The notes beneath the pieces are model-generated. The model saw only the letters and a program-made list of their open reading frames with translations. It was not told where the DNA came from and did no database searches. Position numbers and translations under genes: made by a program. Shown piece by piece: positions 22,397 through 34,455 of a DNA stretch of 64,000 bases; the first letter of the stretch is position 1, and each line of letters starts with the position of its first letter. Source of the DNA: Sciurus carolinensis (Eukaryota > Chordata > Mammalia > Rodentia > Sciuridae). The stretch lies in the NCBI RefSeq assembly GCF_902686445.1, contig NC_062216.1, forward strand, positions 10,313,084 to 10,377,083, in the 5' to 3' direction.

Positions 22397-22495
22397 GTCT
22401 TCCAGGGGAGAGAGGTACCCCAGGACTGCCTGGCCCCAAGGGCGATGATGGGAAGCTGGGGGCCACAGGCCCAATGGGCATGCGCGGGTTCAAAG
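22397..22495 (+). CDS. SCARA5: SCARA5 collagen exon 2 (99 bp)
   Basis: This exon encodes eleven Gly-X-Y triplets: GLPGERGTPGLPGPK, GDDGKLGATGPM and GMRGFK. The first two bases finish the Gly codon split from the previous exon, and the last G opens the next one, so both ends are phase 1 and the exon is 33 codons. The acceptor is preceded by an unusually long pyrimidine run, and the donor is GTAATA. The GER triplet resembles integrin-type collagen motifs, but it lies in a GLPGER context and I draw no binding conclusion. No repeat interruption is present. Confidence 0.95.
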
Positions 22496-24131
22496 GTAAT
22501 AACGAATCTCAGTGTACCCTGGAGCTTCTTTCTCCCCCAGGCCCCAGGCAGCATGGGCAGTTGGAGTGGGTGGACCTGGGGTCTCATCCTGCCTCTGCCC
22601 AGCTGAGCACCCTCAGGCAAGTGTCTAGATCTCATTAAGCCTCAGTTTTCATCTGAAAACCAGAAATTCTCATGCGGCCATATCTGTAGGGCAGGTGAGC
22701 GTGGGTGGAAAGGCCGTGACACTTGAAGTCCCTGTGGTGTTGTGAGGGAACCTTACTGTGGTGCAGCCCAGACATGTGACCAGAGGAGGCCAGCGGGGGC
22801 TGCAGGACAGACACAGGCCACAGAGCCGTGGCAGCCCCTCCTGGCCAGTGCTGACGGCTTCCTCACATTTTGCATGACTCTGTGTTTCCCAGTATTTTCA
22901 ACTTAATTCCCTTCTTAGGTTTACATGGCCAGCAGTGTTTCCTCTGCCCAGCCCCCTTGTTCATTTTTAGGGGAACCTGCTTTAGAGTCAGGTCATGTCT
23001 TTCAATTTCCCTTTAAGATTGTCAGACCTCTTGTCATCGCTGCAAAGATGAGGACGTCCCTTGCTCTCTTCCCAGGCTTTCTGCTCATCACGCATTGCAA
23101 TAACTCAGGGAAAAAGTATTAGGAATCCTGCCCACCCCCTTGTCTGGGATGGTCTCTTCATCTCGGAACACTGGAAAGTCTTATTCCACTCTCTAGCTGG
23201 TGGTGAACCTGGATGAGGGATTTCCTATTTTTTGTAATGCTCAGTTAAAAATTAATTTTAAAACAGATTACAAGAGCAGTATATCCTTGATGGAAAAAAA
23301 TAGACAAGACAGATGTGCACAGAGGACAGAGTGTGAGAACCCCCCCTTCCCCGGGTTTCAGCTCTTACTCTTTAGAATGACCACCATGAACTCTTGGGAA
23401 CACATCCTGCCAGACGTTTCTCTGAGCACTTACACATATATGGTTGCCTTTTTTTTTTTTTTTAACCAAACTTGAACTTAGACTTGCTCTTCTAATCCAC
23501 AGTATGCTGTGCACTTCGATTGGCAGATATCTTTCTGGAGAGCCTTTGGAATAGGATTCCCTGGGTATTTTCATGCCCTTTGAGTTGTGCCAAGATCTTC
23601 CAGCTTCTCTGTAGAGTGAGATGCCAACTGGGAAAAGAACTCTGCTCTTTTAACCATATCCTGGGAAGGGAATTTCAAAATTCCCTGGCAACTCTTACTC
23701 ATGTTTTAATCTCCCACACCAGAAAATTTGCCTGACACACGAACTGTCTCTGTGTATCTGAAGCCCACCTCTCTATGCTCATAAGAAAAGCTTAGATATG
23801 AACGTCTGAACCTTTGACTGTTGCCCGGGAGTATCTGCTTGGTCTTCTCCCGTGGGGTACTGTGTGTTCTTTGAGTTTGTGTGGTGGATGCTGATCTTCT
23901 GTGCTGTATCTAGGAGGGAATGAGACACCTCAGCTGGACTCCCTCTTTCCTGGGGCGACCAGAGCAGGCGGCCTAATCAGGGAGCTCCTATCTTCCCTGA
24001 TGTACCCTCCTATTGCTGGTGGCTCCTGCCTGGGGGTTTCTCCAGTACTGAGTTAATAACTCTGCAGATAATGTTTTCTTAACAATTAGGATTTGTTTTC
24101 ATTCCTAATATCAGTCTTCCTCCCATTTCAG
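22496..24131 (+). other. SCARA5: SCARA5 intron between collagen exons 2 and 3
   Basis: This 1.64-kb intron begins GTAATA and ends in a pyrimidine tract followed by TTTCAG. It includes a T-run at about 23449-23463. I recognise no repeat family with confidence and no coding exon. Confidence 0.8.
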
Positions 24132-24188
24132 GTGACCGAGGCCCGAAAGGAGAGAAAGGAGAGCGAGGAGACCGAGCCGGAGATGCCA
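24132..24188 (+). CDS. SCARA5: SCARA5 collagen exon 3 and hinge (57 bp)
   Basis: This short exon closes the triple helix with GDRGPKGEKGERGDR and then leaves the Gly-X-Y pattern as AGDA plus the first base of Ser. The lysine and arginine density (GPK, GEK, GER, GDR) gives a strongly basic end to the collagen domain, which in class A scavenger receptors is the usual site for polyanionic ligands. It is phase 1 on both sides, 19 codons, with a strong TTTCAG acceptor and a consensus GTAAGC donor. The true boundary is set by the match of DAS-G across the intron to the known receptor. Confidence 0.94.
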
Positions 24189-25556
24189 GTAAGCAAGTCC
24201 TGCGAGGTCACTGGGTGCTGTGCCCACAGGGGTGGAGCCTTGCCCATCCTCGTGAGGTTGGGGTCCAGGGACTAGAACCATGTGCTGGGGTGGAGTGTCA
24301 AAGAGGCTCCCTCCCTTTGAGGGTGCTCTGCTGGTTCAGCAAGAGATATTGACAGACTCCAGGGGCACAGGCTGTCTCTGGAGGTGTAACAACCTGTGCT
24401 TGTGTGGATGAATCTGGAGGCTCCCTCCCAGTGGCCTCAGGAGCTGGCTGTGTATAATCTCAGGACCTCAGTATTCTTATCTATAGAATGGGGACAAGCA
24501 GAGTCCTCGCCTCCAGGATTGGGGTGAGAGAGGAGTGGATCCATGTGAAGTGCTTCGCCTGGTTGGACTCAGGATGCGCCATTATCAGCATTCCGTTCAA
24601 TGCACCAGTTCAGACCTCCTTCCTGAAATCATCAGCCGTGCCTGCCAAAACTCAGTTACTGACCCTAGGAAAAAGGGGGTGTTGTGTAGGAAGCCAGGCA
24701 GAGTCTCCTGTTTTCCTCCTTTGCCACTGAGAGGGTGGTGAAGGTGGAGATGCTGCTCTCTGGCAGACCACCCCGTATGGGAACCAGCATGGAGATGCTC
24801 AGGTCTCCCTGCAACGGGCACAGGGGCGCGGCTTATCTGGCTGTGCCGCCCTCTTCCAGGGTGTGCATGTAGGATCTCGGGAAGATTGCCAGAGCAGAGT
24901 GAATAGAGTCTCCCAGCCAAGTTTTAAACACAAACAAAACAACCAGCACGTTGTACTGCTGGCTCCGAGGCACAGCCGCCCCGTGTGAGGGCGTGAGCCC
25001 ATTATCGCCTCCTTGGGCATCGTGTTCCGGGCTTGGCCCTGGGAGGCCTGGGCCTGGGAAGGGTGCCCGCATTCTCCGTTCTGTGGACCTAGGGACGAGA
25101 ACCACTGCAGAGTCACAGGCTGACCCTGACTGAGGGCCTCCCTAAAGGGCTGGGCCCTGAACACTGTCTTGGGGTGCCGGTTTCTCCTGCCCTGTTGGCC
25201 GACTGTTTCTGACAGAACATTGCCAAGGTAGCTGAGGAGATCGTGGCATTTAGCTCTGAGAAATAAACAACTCCTGACAGCTTGGGCAGGAAGGGAGGGA
25301 CTGTGTGGAAAGATGACCTTTGAGAGGGAGATCAGAAACGCTCTCACATTCTGGAGGGGTCTTGTCAGGACCTCTCTGGCAGCTGTTCTTCAGCTGACTT
25401 GAGAGGAGACGGGAGGTCAGAGCCGCCCAGGCACTGTGGGTGTGAAGGATGCTCTGGTCACCGTCTACCTGGCTTCTGTGGGCCAAGCTGCTGGACTCAA
25501 GGCAGGGCACAGAGTGGAGATATTGTTTTCTGGCATCCCCGGAGCTCTCTGGAGAT

Positions 25557-25594
25557 GGGTGGGAGGCCTGGGGACGGGCGGGAGGCCTGGGGAC
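25557..25594 (+). repeat. 19-bp unit, two tandem copies, G-rich
   Basis: The unit GGGYGGGAGGCCTGGGGAC occurs at 25557-25575 and 25576-25594 with one difference (T/C), followed by another GGG. The G runs give quadruplex potential. Confidence 0.85.
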
Positions 25595-26959
25595 GGGCTC
25601 CTGTTCACTTGGCCCTGGGGCCTGCTGACCACACAGCCAGAGGCTGACATCAGATCTGGACGCCCCTCTCCGGGGACTGAGGCTTTTTTTCCTGCCTTGA
25701 AGAGACTACACCCTGACTGGACCCCGGAGCTCAGACATAAAACTCAGAGCCCAGAGCTTGCACAAAGCTCCAAGATTTCCCTTCCAAGTCCCCAAAATGG
25801 TCTCTCTTGGGAGGGGAACAGGAAGGTGAGGGCCTCAATAGAGGCAGGTCATTGACAGGAAGCTGTTCACAACACCAGGAGGAACATGGAGACACACAGC
25901 AGTCACTGACAACGAGGCTGGAAGGCCATCACCTGTCTTCTGTCAGAGGCTCAGAAAGCAGGCCTGAGTTCCCACATCAGTAGGCAGGGGCAGCTGAGAA
26001 CTGAACGTTTGGGCTCCAACTTCCTGATTCAGGGAGGAGAACACAGGCTGTGGTCCTGGTCAGCTGGGTCCTGGACAGCAGGGTCTTGGAGAGTGGGGGT
26101 GAGCTCCAGAAAATTCCTAGTGACTCCCTCCCTCACTTCAAGGTCCAGGTGCCCGCAGAAAGACCTCAGGCTGAGGGGAATATTGTGGTAGGTTCAGGGC
26201 TGAGGCCTGTTCCTGTCCCCTGGCGGGGTTGCCTTCCCACGGCCTCCACTGCCTACCCTGCCTCAGGCCACGTCAAAGCCAAGCTATATTCAGACTCCTG
26301 CTGTTTCCGAGGCACTCTGGTCCTGTCCCAGAGGTGTTAACTATATCCCTGAGAGCTGGGCTCTAAGGAGAAGCCCAAGGCTCATCTTTCAGAGAAGCGC
26401 GGAAATTCTGACAAACACGGTGCCCACTTCGGAGGCTCGCTGAGTCATTCTGTGGGCCCTGGGCAGCGGGAAGGATGCTGTCTGCAGTAGACAGACACCT
26501 CCTCCAAAAGCCAGCACTGTACAGGAGCCGCCAACCCGGCTGCCTCTGGAGACCCAGCCAAGGCTGGGGAACCTTCAGGGACGCCTCCAGTGACACCTTT
26601 AGCGTAAAAACTTTAAGCTCCAGCAGGTGGGGATGTTACTGCACTAAAGGTACAGAAACAGGCTGGACACCCCCAGTGGCCGTTGCCCTTTGAGGAGGAC
26701 ATTACAGAGAAAACCTCTAGGGACCTGTGTTTTGAGTCAATACTGTAATATTTTTCAGAACATAAGTCTTGCCGTTGTTTACCCGTGTTTTGATCTGGAG
26801 TCATGGGATTTTTGGGTTTGGATGAGCTTCAGATCGGTTCCTTTCCCTCCAACAGCCCACCCCTCCAGTTCACTGAACAGAGACCAAGAACAGAGAGGTG
26901 GAGGGACACAAGGTCACCCCACCAAATCAAGTCTAGAATCCAGATTTCTTGAGGCTGCT

Positions 26960-27030
26960 TGATGATTTTTGTTGTTGTGTTCTGGTTTTGCTTTGTTTTT
27001 TTTTTTTTGTTGTTGTTGTTATTTGTTTTA
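26960..27030. repeat. T-rich / TTG low-complexity tract
   Basis: Runs of T up to about 14 and TTG repeats. It could be the remnant tail of a minus-strand retroelement, but no element head is recognised. Confidence 0.6.
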
Positions 27031-27722
27031 TCAGGCAAGGGTGATACATCAGTCATTGCATTAGATGTTTGGCTTTTGGAAGTTTGGCCAGGGGAAAAAA
27101 GTTCCACATTTGCATCTCAAGAGAGAAGGACATTTGTTTTATTTTTGTATATGGTCTGTTGGAAGGAAAAATAAACAGTGTTTTTGTAGTGAAGGAGTAG
27201 GTAAAAGATTCAAATTTGTTTAAGTCCCAGGGCATGAATTTAAAGCAGGATATAAGTTCAGGTTGTATAAAAAACTTTTCTCCATTTGAGTTCACATGGA
27301 AAAAAATAGGCAACATGACACGGGGTGAATTCTAAGCCAGGGTTTGTTGACAGTAATCATTGGAAGCTCAGAAAACCTTAAAGATGTTGAATACTTCGTG
27401 TATATTTTCCATATTTAGGAAAATTGGGAGGCAGGATCCCAGTGGGCAACCAGCATGCAGTGTCATTCAAAATAAATGATCAGGGGAGGGGTTTCTGAAC
27501 AGTTTTCCTGTTAGCTGTTGTTTCTATCTCTGTTTTAGAATATAAGAGACAAAGAGAGTCCTTGGAGTCTAGGAACTCCCTTCCTCCCATCTCTATGTCC
27601 TGGGGGAGTCCTTTAGGATGATGTCTCAATGACAGTTGGCCTTATCAAAGGTCTGAAGAGACAGAGCTATTGCTTCCTTTATGAAAAAGTAATATTTCTT
27701 TATTAAACACACATACAATCTT

Positions 27723-27866
27723 TTTTTGATATATTATTATTATTATTTTTTTTAGTTGTTGATGGACCTTTATTTTCTTTCTTTCTTTATATGCAGTACT
27801 GAGAATAGAACCCAGTGCCTCACACGTGCTAGGCAAGCACTCTACCACTGAGCCACAACCCCAGCC
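27723..27866 (-). mobile_element. Sciurid-type ID SINE with 3' extension
   Basis: Read in reverse: GGGCTGGGGTTGTGGCTCAG, GGTAGAGTGCTTGCC and GTACTGCATATAAAG, then AAATAAAGGTCCATCAACAA and an A-rich end. This extension after the tRNA-like head is the form I associate with squirrel genomes. A near-perfect target duplication (CACACATACAATCTT at 27708-27722, with a 2-base longer copy at 27867-27883) supports retrotransposition. Confidence 0.85.
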
Positions 27867-27960
27867 CACACATATCCAATCTTAATTTCTTATATAACAT
27901 GAACATCCAAGCAGCAATATGATTTAAGAGTAAATCAGGCTTTTAAGAAAACTGAACTGC

Positions 27961-28188
27961 AGCTGGGCATGGTGGCTCATGCCTGTAATCCCAGTGACTC
28001 GGGAGGCTGAGGCAGGAGAATCACAAGTTCAAGGCCAGCCTCTGCAATTTAGCAAGGCCCTAAGCAACTTAGTGAGACCCTGTCTCAAAAAGGGGGAGGC
28101 GGTTGGCACTGGGGATGTGGCTCAGTGGTTAAGTGCCCTGGGTTCAATCCCTGGTACCAAAAAGAAAAAAAAAAAAGAAAAAAGAAAC
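27961..28188 (+). mobile_element. B1-ID dimeric SINE
   Basis: A 7SL-derived B1-like left half (GCTGGGCATGGTGGCTCATG, GGGAGGCTGAGGCAGGAGAA, TGAGACCCTGTCTC) is followed by a tRNA-like ID right half (CTGGGGATGTGGCTCAGTGG, TTCAATCCCTGGTACC) and an A-rich tail. B1-ID dimers are characteristic of squirrels, dormice and some relatives. Confidence 0.88.
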
Positions 28189-29214
28189 ATAAACCTGCTC
28201 CCATACTACTTATATGTGTGTGCCTTGTCAGGTGAGAAGCAGGGTCTGAACACTTCAGACCACTTAGCTCTCAGGGATATAATACTCAGGAGGCATGTTA
28301 TACTCACCATAGGGAGAAAAGGCTGAGGGTAGAGAGGATAAGGGATCTGCTGGAGTCCCCAGAGTTCACAAGGGACAGAGCCAGGACACCAGTCGAGTCT
28401 GTCTGGCCTGGAATCCACACGCTTACCCCTCTGCTACCCTCTTTACTTACCTTTTGTTGAGCCAGGGGTCCTCATGGGCCACTCTGTCTGTCCTGAGTGG
28501 TTTAGAATGAAGGTGCTAATTTCCCCTTAGCTGTTCTCTTACTTTACTTTCCAGGTTGTCTTCTCTGTGTTGAGTTTGCTCTTCTTTACTCAGTCTTGGC
28601 CGCCCTGCCCTGTGGCTCTGAGCTGGCCCAGGCAGACTCCTACAGAGTGGGCTCTGCCTCTGCCTGCAAAGCCTTCCACCCCATCAGCCTTTCACTAGCT
28701 TCCTGGTTGTGTAGCCGATGGATGATGAGGCACCTGCGCATAGCTGGCAGTGTTTGTTTGCTGGTGCCTTTGTTCAGTTTTATCATTCATCCATTCATTC
28801 CCCTTGTCCTTATAGTATCTGGTAAATGCTCAGTAGACGCACAAAAGTACACATGGAAATTTGAAAGGGTTTTTCAAATGATTCCTTCCCAAAGCTTATG
28901 TCTGTCTAGTAACTGAAAATGGGAAGGGACAAAAAAATTCACCCAGGAAAATTGTCCTGAGGCAAAAACTGAAGCAGCATGGGAGACACCAGAGAGAAAA
29001 AGAAGCGCCAGGAAGTGGCCAATGTGGGATTGCCCGAAATGAGATGCAACTGAGCAGAGCAAGCTCCGGGGAGAGCAGGGGCAGAGCTGGCGGTGGAAAG
29101 GAGCAGAGGTCGGAGAGATTGCCTGGGGTGCTCAGGATTGCATGGGGTGCGCTCTTACTTGTGTCATAAAGATGGGTGTGTGGATGAAAGCAGGAATCTG
29201 GGGAAGAGAGCCTT

Positions 29215-29310
29215 GGTTCATTCATTTCTTTGGCAAACTTTTGTGAGCAGATGCTATGTACCAGGGCCTCGCTAAGGGCTGGGCAACTCGAGTCTAGCCG
29301 TGAGAAAGAC
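29215..29310 (+). mobile_element. L2-like fragment
   Basis: GAGCAGATGCTATGTACCAG and the following GGGCCTCGCTAAGGGCTGGG resemble the conserved L2 3' end (last residues before the tail). Confidence 0.45.
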
Positions 29311-29999
29311 TCCTTGCAATTGCCGTGCGGGGTGGGGAGCGTGATGGTACAGGAAGCGACAGTCAGGGAGGGGTCTTTGGCTCAAGGCCTGAGGAGAAGG
29401 TTGGTGTCCAACAGGCGGCTGGAAGGTAAAGGCATCCCAGGTGCAGAGACTGTGGGGAAACAGGACGTGTTCTCTGAGAGGCCCGCATGGTTTGGAACGG
29501 TGGGAGTTTGGAATGTAAGAACAAGACCTGGGGCGAAAGGCATGAGTGAATCCCTGTGGGCCTGGCAGGGGTCAGGGGGCCGAGCATGGCCTTGTGGGTC
29601 CTGGGAGGCCACCAGCAGGCTGAACACAGGCAGGTGGCTGTGAGGACCCTACAGGCACCTCGCCATCCCTTGTGGCCCTCCACACCCACCAAGGCCTGGC
29701 ACGGTAGGCAGGCCCTTCCTCCTGGGGACAGTCCCTACTCCAGTCCAGGTTGCTCTTCTGCTCCAGCTCCTCCTCCCACTTCAGCAAGTCCTGTTTGTCA
29801 GAACCATATCTCCAGAAAACGAGAGGCAACTCCGCGGGGCTCTGCAGGAGCCGCTTGCCGGTGGAGGCGCTTGGGGGTGGGGGGGAATGCCCAAGCTCCT
29901 TCACGCTGTGCTCTGCCTGCGGTTCTCCCCACCGCCACTCTGCACCCGTGGGAAGTCCTGTGATTCAGTTCAGTTCCACTCTGTCTACCTGGAGTTAGC

Positions 30000-30595
30000 A
30001 CAGATCCTGTGGGTTGGGTGCTCAACCCCAAAGGGCTGCCTCCACTTGCGAGTCCGAGCCTCCAGAACCACTGGCCAGCCAGCTGCAAATTAGGGGTTCC
30101 CACAATCCCCTCCTTGGGTACCCTCATTTCTAGAATGGCTCACAGAACTCAGGGACAGAGCAAGGTTTACTGGGTTCTTACAAGGGCTGCAACTCAGGAG
30201 GAGCCGCAGGGAAGCAGCGTACAGGATGAGGTAAGGTGGGTCACCACCCGCCCCGTTCCCCCAAGCGTCGGGCAACCCAGAAGCCCTGAGAACCCTGACC
30301 GTTGGGCTTTTATGGAGGCTTCATTACATAGGCAAGACTGATTACATCACCTTCTCCCCTTCCTGGAGGTTAGGGGACAGGGCAGGGCAGAGGAGTGACT
30401 AAAAGTGCCAACCTGCTCATTGGTTGGTTCCACTGGCAAGCAGCACCCTCACATCCTTAGGAGCTTTCCAAAGTCACCTCATCAACAGCACAGATGTGGT
30501 TGAAAGGGGCTTTTATGAATACCAGAGATGCCCCCGTGCTGTTTCAGGAGCCAGGGACAAAAGACAAATACCATAAAAGGTGTTTCTGTCTCACC
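30000..30595 (+). mobile_element. ERVL-type LTR (MLT2-like)
   Basis: It contains GGGGTTCCCACAATCCCCTC, CTTGGGTACCCTCATTTC, GGCTCACAGAACTCAGGGAC, TTTTATGGAGGCTTCATTAC, ATAGGCAAGACTGATTACAT and a CAGGAGCCAGGGACAAAAGA end block. It belongs to the same family as the LTR at 3217-4012. The 5' boundary is unclear. Confidence 0.65.
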
Positions 30596-30735
30596 ACTGA
30601 GGTAGTCACAGGAGTTTTAGGGGCATTTCTCATGATCACAATATGACAGTAGCAAGCCGAGCTCCAAGTCCTTTTCTGACCCACTGGCGGGTGTCCCTGA
30701 GGCCAGTCCCTTAACCTCCCTGACCACAATTTCAT

Positions 30736-30749
30736 CCCCCCCCCCCCCC
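30736..30749 (+). repeat. Run of 14 C
   Basis: A homopolymer at the junction after ERVL LTR-flanking sequence. Length is prone to assembly error. Confidence 0.9.
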
Positions 30750-31065
30750 GCTTATTCTGTGGTGGGACCTGGCCTTTCAGATCTTCTAGATTGCCAGGAT
30801 CCTATCTTAAGCCCTCCCCAAACTAATTCAGTTACTCTTCCTGAAAGTTTCTGGTCACCCCTTCCAGGAGAGCTTCTGATTGCTGGGTGCAGAAAACAGT
30901 TCAGTTCTGATGAATCCGTGGTGTTCTTTGATTTGGTGGCTTCCTGTGAACTCAAGAGGGCCTGGAAGCACTGAAGGTCTGACTCTGTTAAGAGGCCAGG
31001 TGGACAAATGAGGGAGTGTGGGGGAAGCTTCCCGAGAGGCAGAAATTGCTGAACTAGTCAAATTA

Positions 31066-31150
31066 CACTCCTTTTTTCCCCTCCCAGTACTAGGGATTGA
31101 ACTCCCGCATGCTAGGCGAGCGCTCTACCCCGGAGCTACAGCCCCAGTCC
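31066..31150 (-). mobile_element. ID SINE
   Basis: Read in reverse: GGACTGGGGCTGTAGCTCCG, GGTAGAGCGCTCGCC and GGGAGTTCAATCCCTAGTAC, then an A-rich tail. It is a tRNA-derived head without the long extension. Confidence 0.8.
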
Positions 31151-33114
31151 TCCATTCATCTCTTACAAATGGTATGTTCAGCATCTCTGGCCAGAGGAAG
31201 AGAGACCAGGGCTGGGGCCTGTGCCCAGGGGAGGAACCAATGCTAAAGCCAGGAGAAATGAAGCCCCGCTTGGGAACGAGCAGTGTGCAGAGGTCATTAA
31301 CCCGTCCGCTAATATTTGTCTTCTAAATATATGCTAAGTGAAAACAGGAACCAAAGGCCAAAGTCGAGAAGAATGGCTAGTTGGAAAATAAATAAATAAA
31401 CAAGCCCGTGTTTGGAGCCTATGTTCCCAGTTCGCTGCCAGGTGTGGACGGGGGACCTGGGAGGGTTCGCATGGCGACTTCGTGCTTGCTACTCGCTCCA
31501 GCCCCTGTTCTTTCTAGGGGGGTGAGTGAGACCAGCCAGCCCACCCTCTGCTCTTCTCTGCAGCCCTTCCTCCCATTGGGACCTTGCAGGCAGCTCTCCA
31601 GAACGGGCCTCCCCTCTTCCCCAGCAAACAGGCAGTGGTTTCTGGGGCTTGCCCCCCAGAAAACTCTATTAGTAATACAAACTTCCAGCTGAAGGTGAGC
31701 ACAGAATTTTCTATAAAAACAGTGCCTTGAAACCCCCAAAGAACTGAGCTTTGGGTCTTTCATGTGGGTTTTATACCAAGTGAGTGTTAAGTTGAGACGA
31801 AGTTGAGACATACATTAAAACTAGGAATGGTTGAGCTGTTTATTTGGAAAACATTTCAAATAAACTTGAGAGTTGTTCTGTATGCCCACAACCCTGAGCT
31901 TTCTCCCGTGGTGATGTTGGGAGGTAAGGCGTGTGTGGGCTGCCGATGAACCTGCGTGTCCCTTAACTTCACAGCCTCATGTCCCTGCCTGTCCTTAGAC
32001 ACAGAAAACACCCTTGGAGGGTATTTGGGACCAGCTTTAGTGGACTTCCCTACCCCAGAGCTGGATTTCAGCCTGTTTTCTTCAGGGAGCTGTTTGTAGA
32101 ATTTAGATGGAAGAAAGAGAAGTGAGAGAGAGGAAGCCATAGCCTCCTGGGGAGGTCTCGCGGGCGCTGTGGTAGGAGGGCTGGGAGGGATTCGCGGCTT
32201 CCTCGCTGACTCAGGAGCTGGGAGGGTCGCTTGCCGCAATGCCCCAAACCCACCACAGGCCTCCCTCAGGATCGCATGGAGCTCAACGTGGCCAAGACCC
32301 GACCATCAGTCACTGAGCAACTCTTGGTCTCGTGTCATGTCTCCTGTGACAGAGCAGGAAGCCACTGAGAGGTTAGATCCGGCCCAGGGTCATGGAGTTG
32401 GAAAGCTCCCAGCCTGGCTCTCCCTCGGTCTCTGCCTTTGAAACTCGGCAGTATGGGCTGGGGAGCATCCTAACAGGGGGCTCGGTCCTGGAACCCAGAG
32501 GAGTAGGACTGAGATGGGCGGGTCAGTGGGAGCCAGAGCAGAGGAAAGAAAGAGCCCTCCCAGGAGAGGCCACTAGCCTGGGTGTGGGGCCTGGAGGTTG
32601 GAGCAGCGTGCCCATGAAGTCTTCGCTGGGGAGCAGGGAGGCCTCCCCGTTGCCAGCTAGGACGGTTCCAGGCCTGCACAGGGAAGTGGGGCATCGCTTC
32701 TCTCCGGGCTCCCTGGGGTTTCTTTTCAGTCCTAAATGCCTGTTGACTCTCTGACTCCTCACTGCCCTTTGAGAGGCTCAGTAAGAAAGGTAAGAGAAGG
32801 GCTCGCCAGTCTGCCCAGGCCCCTGCAGAAAATTCCTGCAAATCCAGCTCCCAGCTGGCCTTCTGGGCCTGTGCTCCCCTCCCACTGCCATGGGGGTGCC
32901 CAGTCCTGGGCTGGCAGGGAAAGCGCCTCATTCATTCTGAGCACCTGCTGGGAATAGCGTCATTGGAGAGCCACGCTCCAGTCTCCAGAGAGCTCGCCCC
33001 AGAGCTGGGAGACGGGCAGGAGGCAGCAGAGGTGCCTGAGGAGATATCTCTGTTGCTCCTACCCAGCCAAGTCCCGAGCACCCCGTGTGACTCCAGAGAC
33101 ACAGCACGGTGGAG

Positions 33115-33265
33115 AGCCAGGTGTGGTCACTTTATCATGTGACTTGGAGAAAGTCAATTACCTTCTCGGAGCCTCAGCTTCCGCTGCTGTACAATGGGAC
33201 AGTGGCAACAGACCACTATGGAGGAAGGCTGCACAGATCTGTTGAGACGTCCGATAAAGACAGTC
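33115..33265 (+). mobile_element. MIR SINE remnant
   Basis: CATGTGACTTGGAGAAAGTC, GGAGCCTCAGCTTCCGCTGC and GTACAATGGGACAGTGG follow the MIR core order. Confidence 0.65.
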
Positions 33266-34279
33266 TGAAGGGCCGCCCAGTCCCACGTTAAGTTCCGAGC
33301 AGATCACCCTGAAGGAACAGCGTTTTCTAAAGCACACCCACAGGCCAGGACACAGTTGGAAAGCCATGCCCTCCGGGAGAGCAGACAGGATGAGCTGTGC
33401 CTTCTTTTGCTTTGGGGATGGCTCCTGTCCTCCCATATGGATCACATTTCCTGTTGAGAAGTGTCACCCCAGCCTGGGGAAGGTGGGGCTGCAGGCCCTC
33501 CTGCCGCAGGCCTGCTGGGGGCATGGGGAGTTCTTCCTTTACCAGGGAATGAAAGTTCAGCTTCCTTAACCGGCAGATGGTCCCGATTATCCCTGGAGCC
33601 CTGCTCTGCAGCTGCAGAGATGCAGGGCCTCTTTTCCCAGCCCCATGTTTATTTCTGTTCTCCACAAACTCCTCTCTTTCCTCTTGTTTTGCTTTGGCAG
33701 GAGACTGCAAGGCAGGAAAAGCAAACATCCAGGGGCCTGGCTAGTCCAGGCCGGTTGGGCTTCTCCTCCTCTCCTTCCTTTAGATGCCCAGTTCCCTGGG
33801 CTCCAGGGCCTTCCTCATGCGCAGCCAGGCAGGTTCTGGGGCCTTTCGTGAACCTTCCGTCTTAGAGTCCTGCAGGGCAGGGCAGTGTGCGACCCACTAC
33901 ATAGCACTGTAATATTCCTACAGGCAGGGAGCACAGGCAAGGAAAGCTGTCCCAGAGCGGGTGACACCTATGTGCCTTACAGGACCAGACAACTGTTGAG
34001 CCGTGTAGCCCCAGCTCAACCCCAGATCCACCCTCTCTGACGGTGCCCTGGCTGTGCACAAAGTCTGCCCACAAAACATCCCAAACTGTTCAAAGCTGTC
34101 TGCTGTACCTCCCAGGTGATCCCTCAGTCAGGGCTGAGAACCACAGCTTCAAGACTCACTCCCTTAAGCCCAACGACAGGAAATACTTCACACCCCACAG
34201 GGCTTTTGAGAGACATATAAAGTGCTTTGCATTTGCTGAGGGTTCTTTCAATATTTGCCTGAAGTGTCCAGCTGAGAGT

Positions 34280-34455
34280 TGGCCTCTGCTCTTCAGTCTG
34301 ACTCTACCCTGTAGCTGCTGTGTGACCCAGAGCAAATCACTTGACTCTTCTGGGCCTGTTTCCTCTTCGGTTAAAAGAGAGCTCTAATAACTTATTTGTG
34401 GCGCTGTTGAGAAGACTAGTGAGAAAATGCACGTGTGGAGCTCTCCGCAGGGCCT
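34280..34455 (+). mobile_element. MIR SINE remnant
   Basis: GCTGCTGTGTGACCCAGAGC, AAATCACTTGACTCTTCTGG and CCTGTTTCCTCTTCGGTTAA form a clear sense MIR core. Confidence 0.7.
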
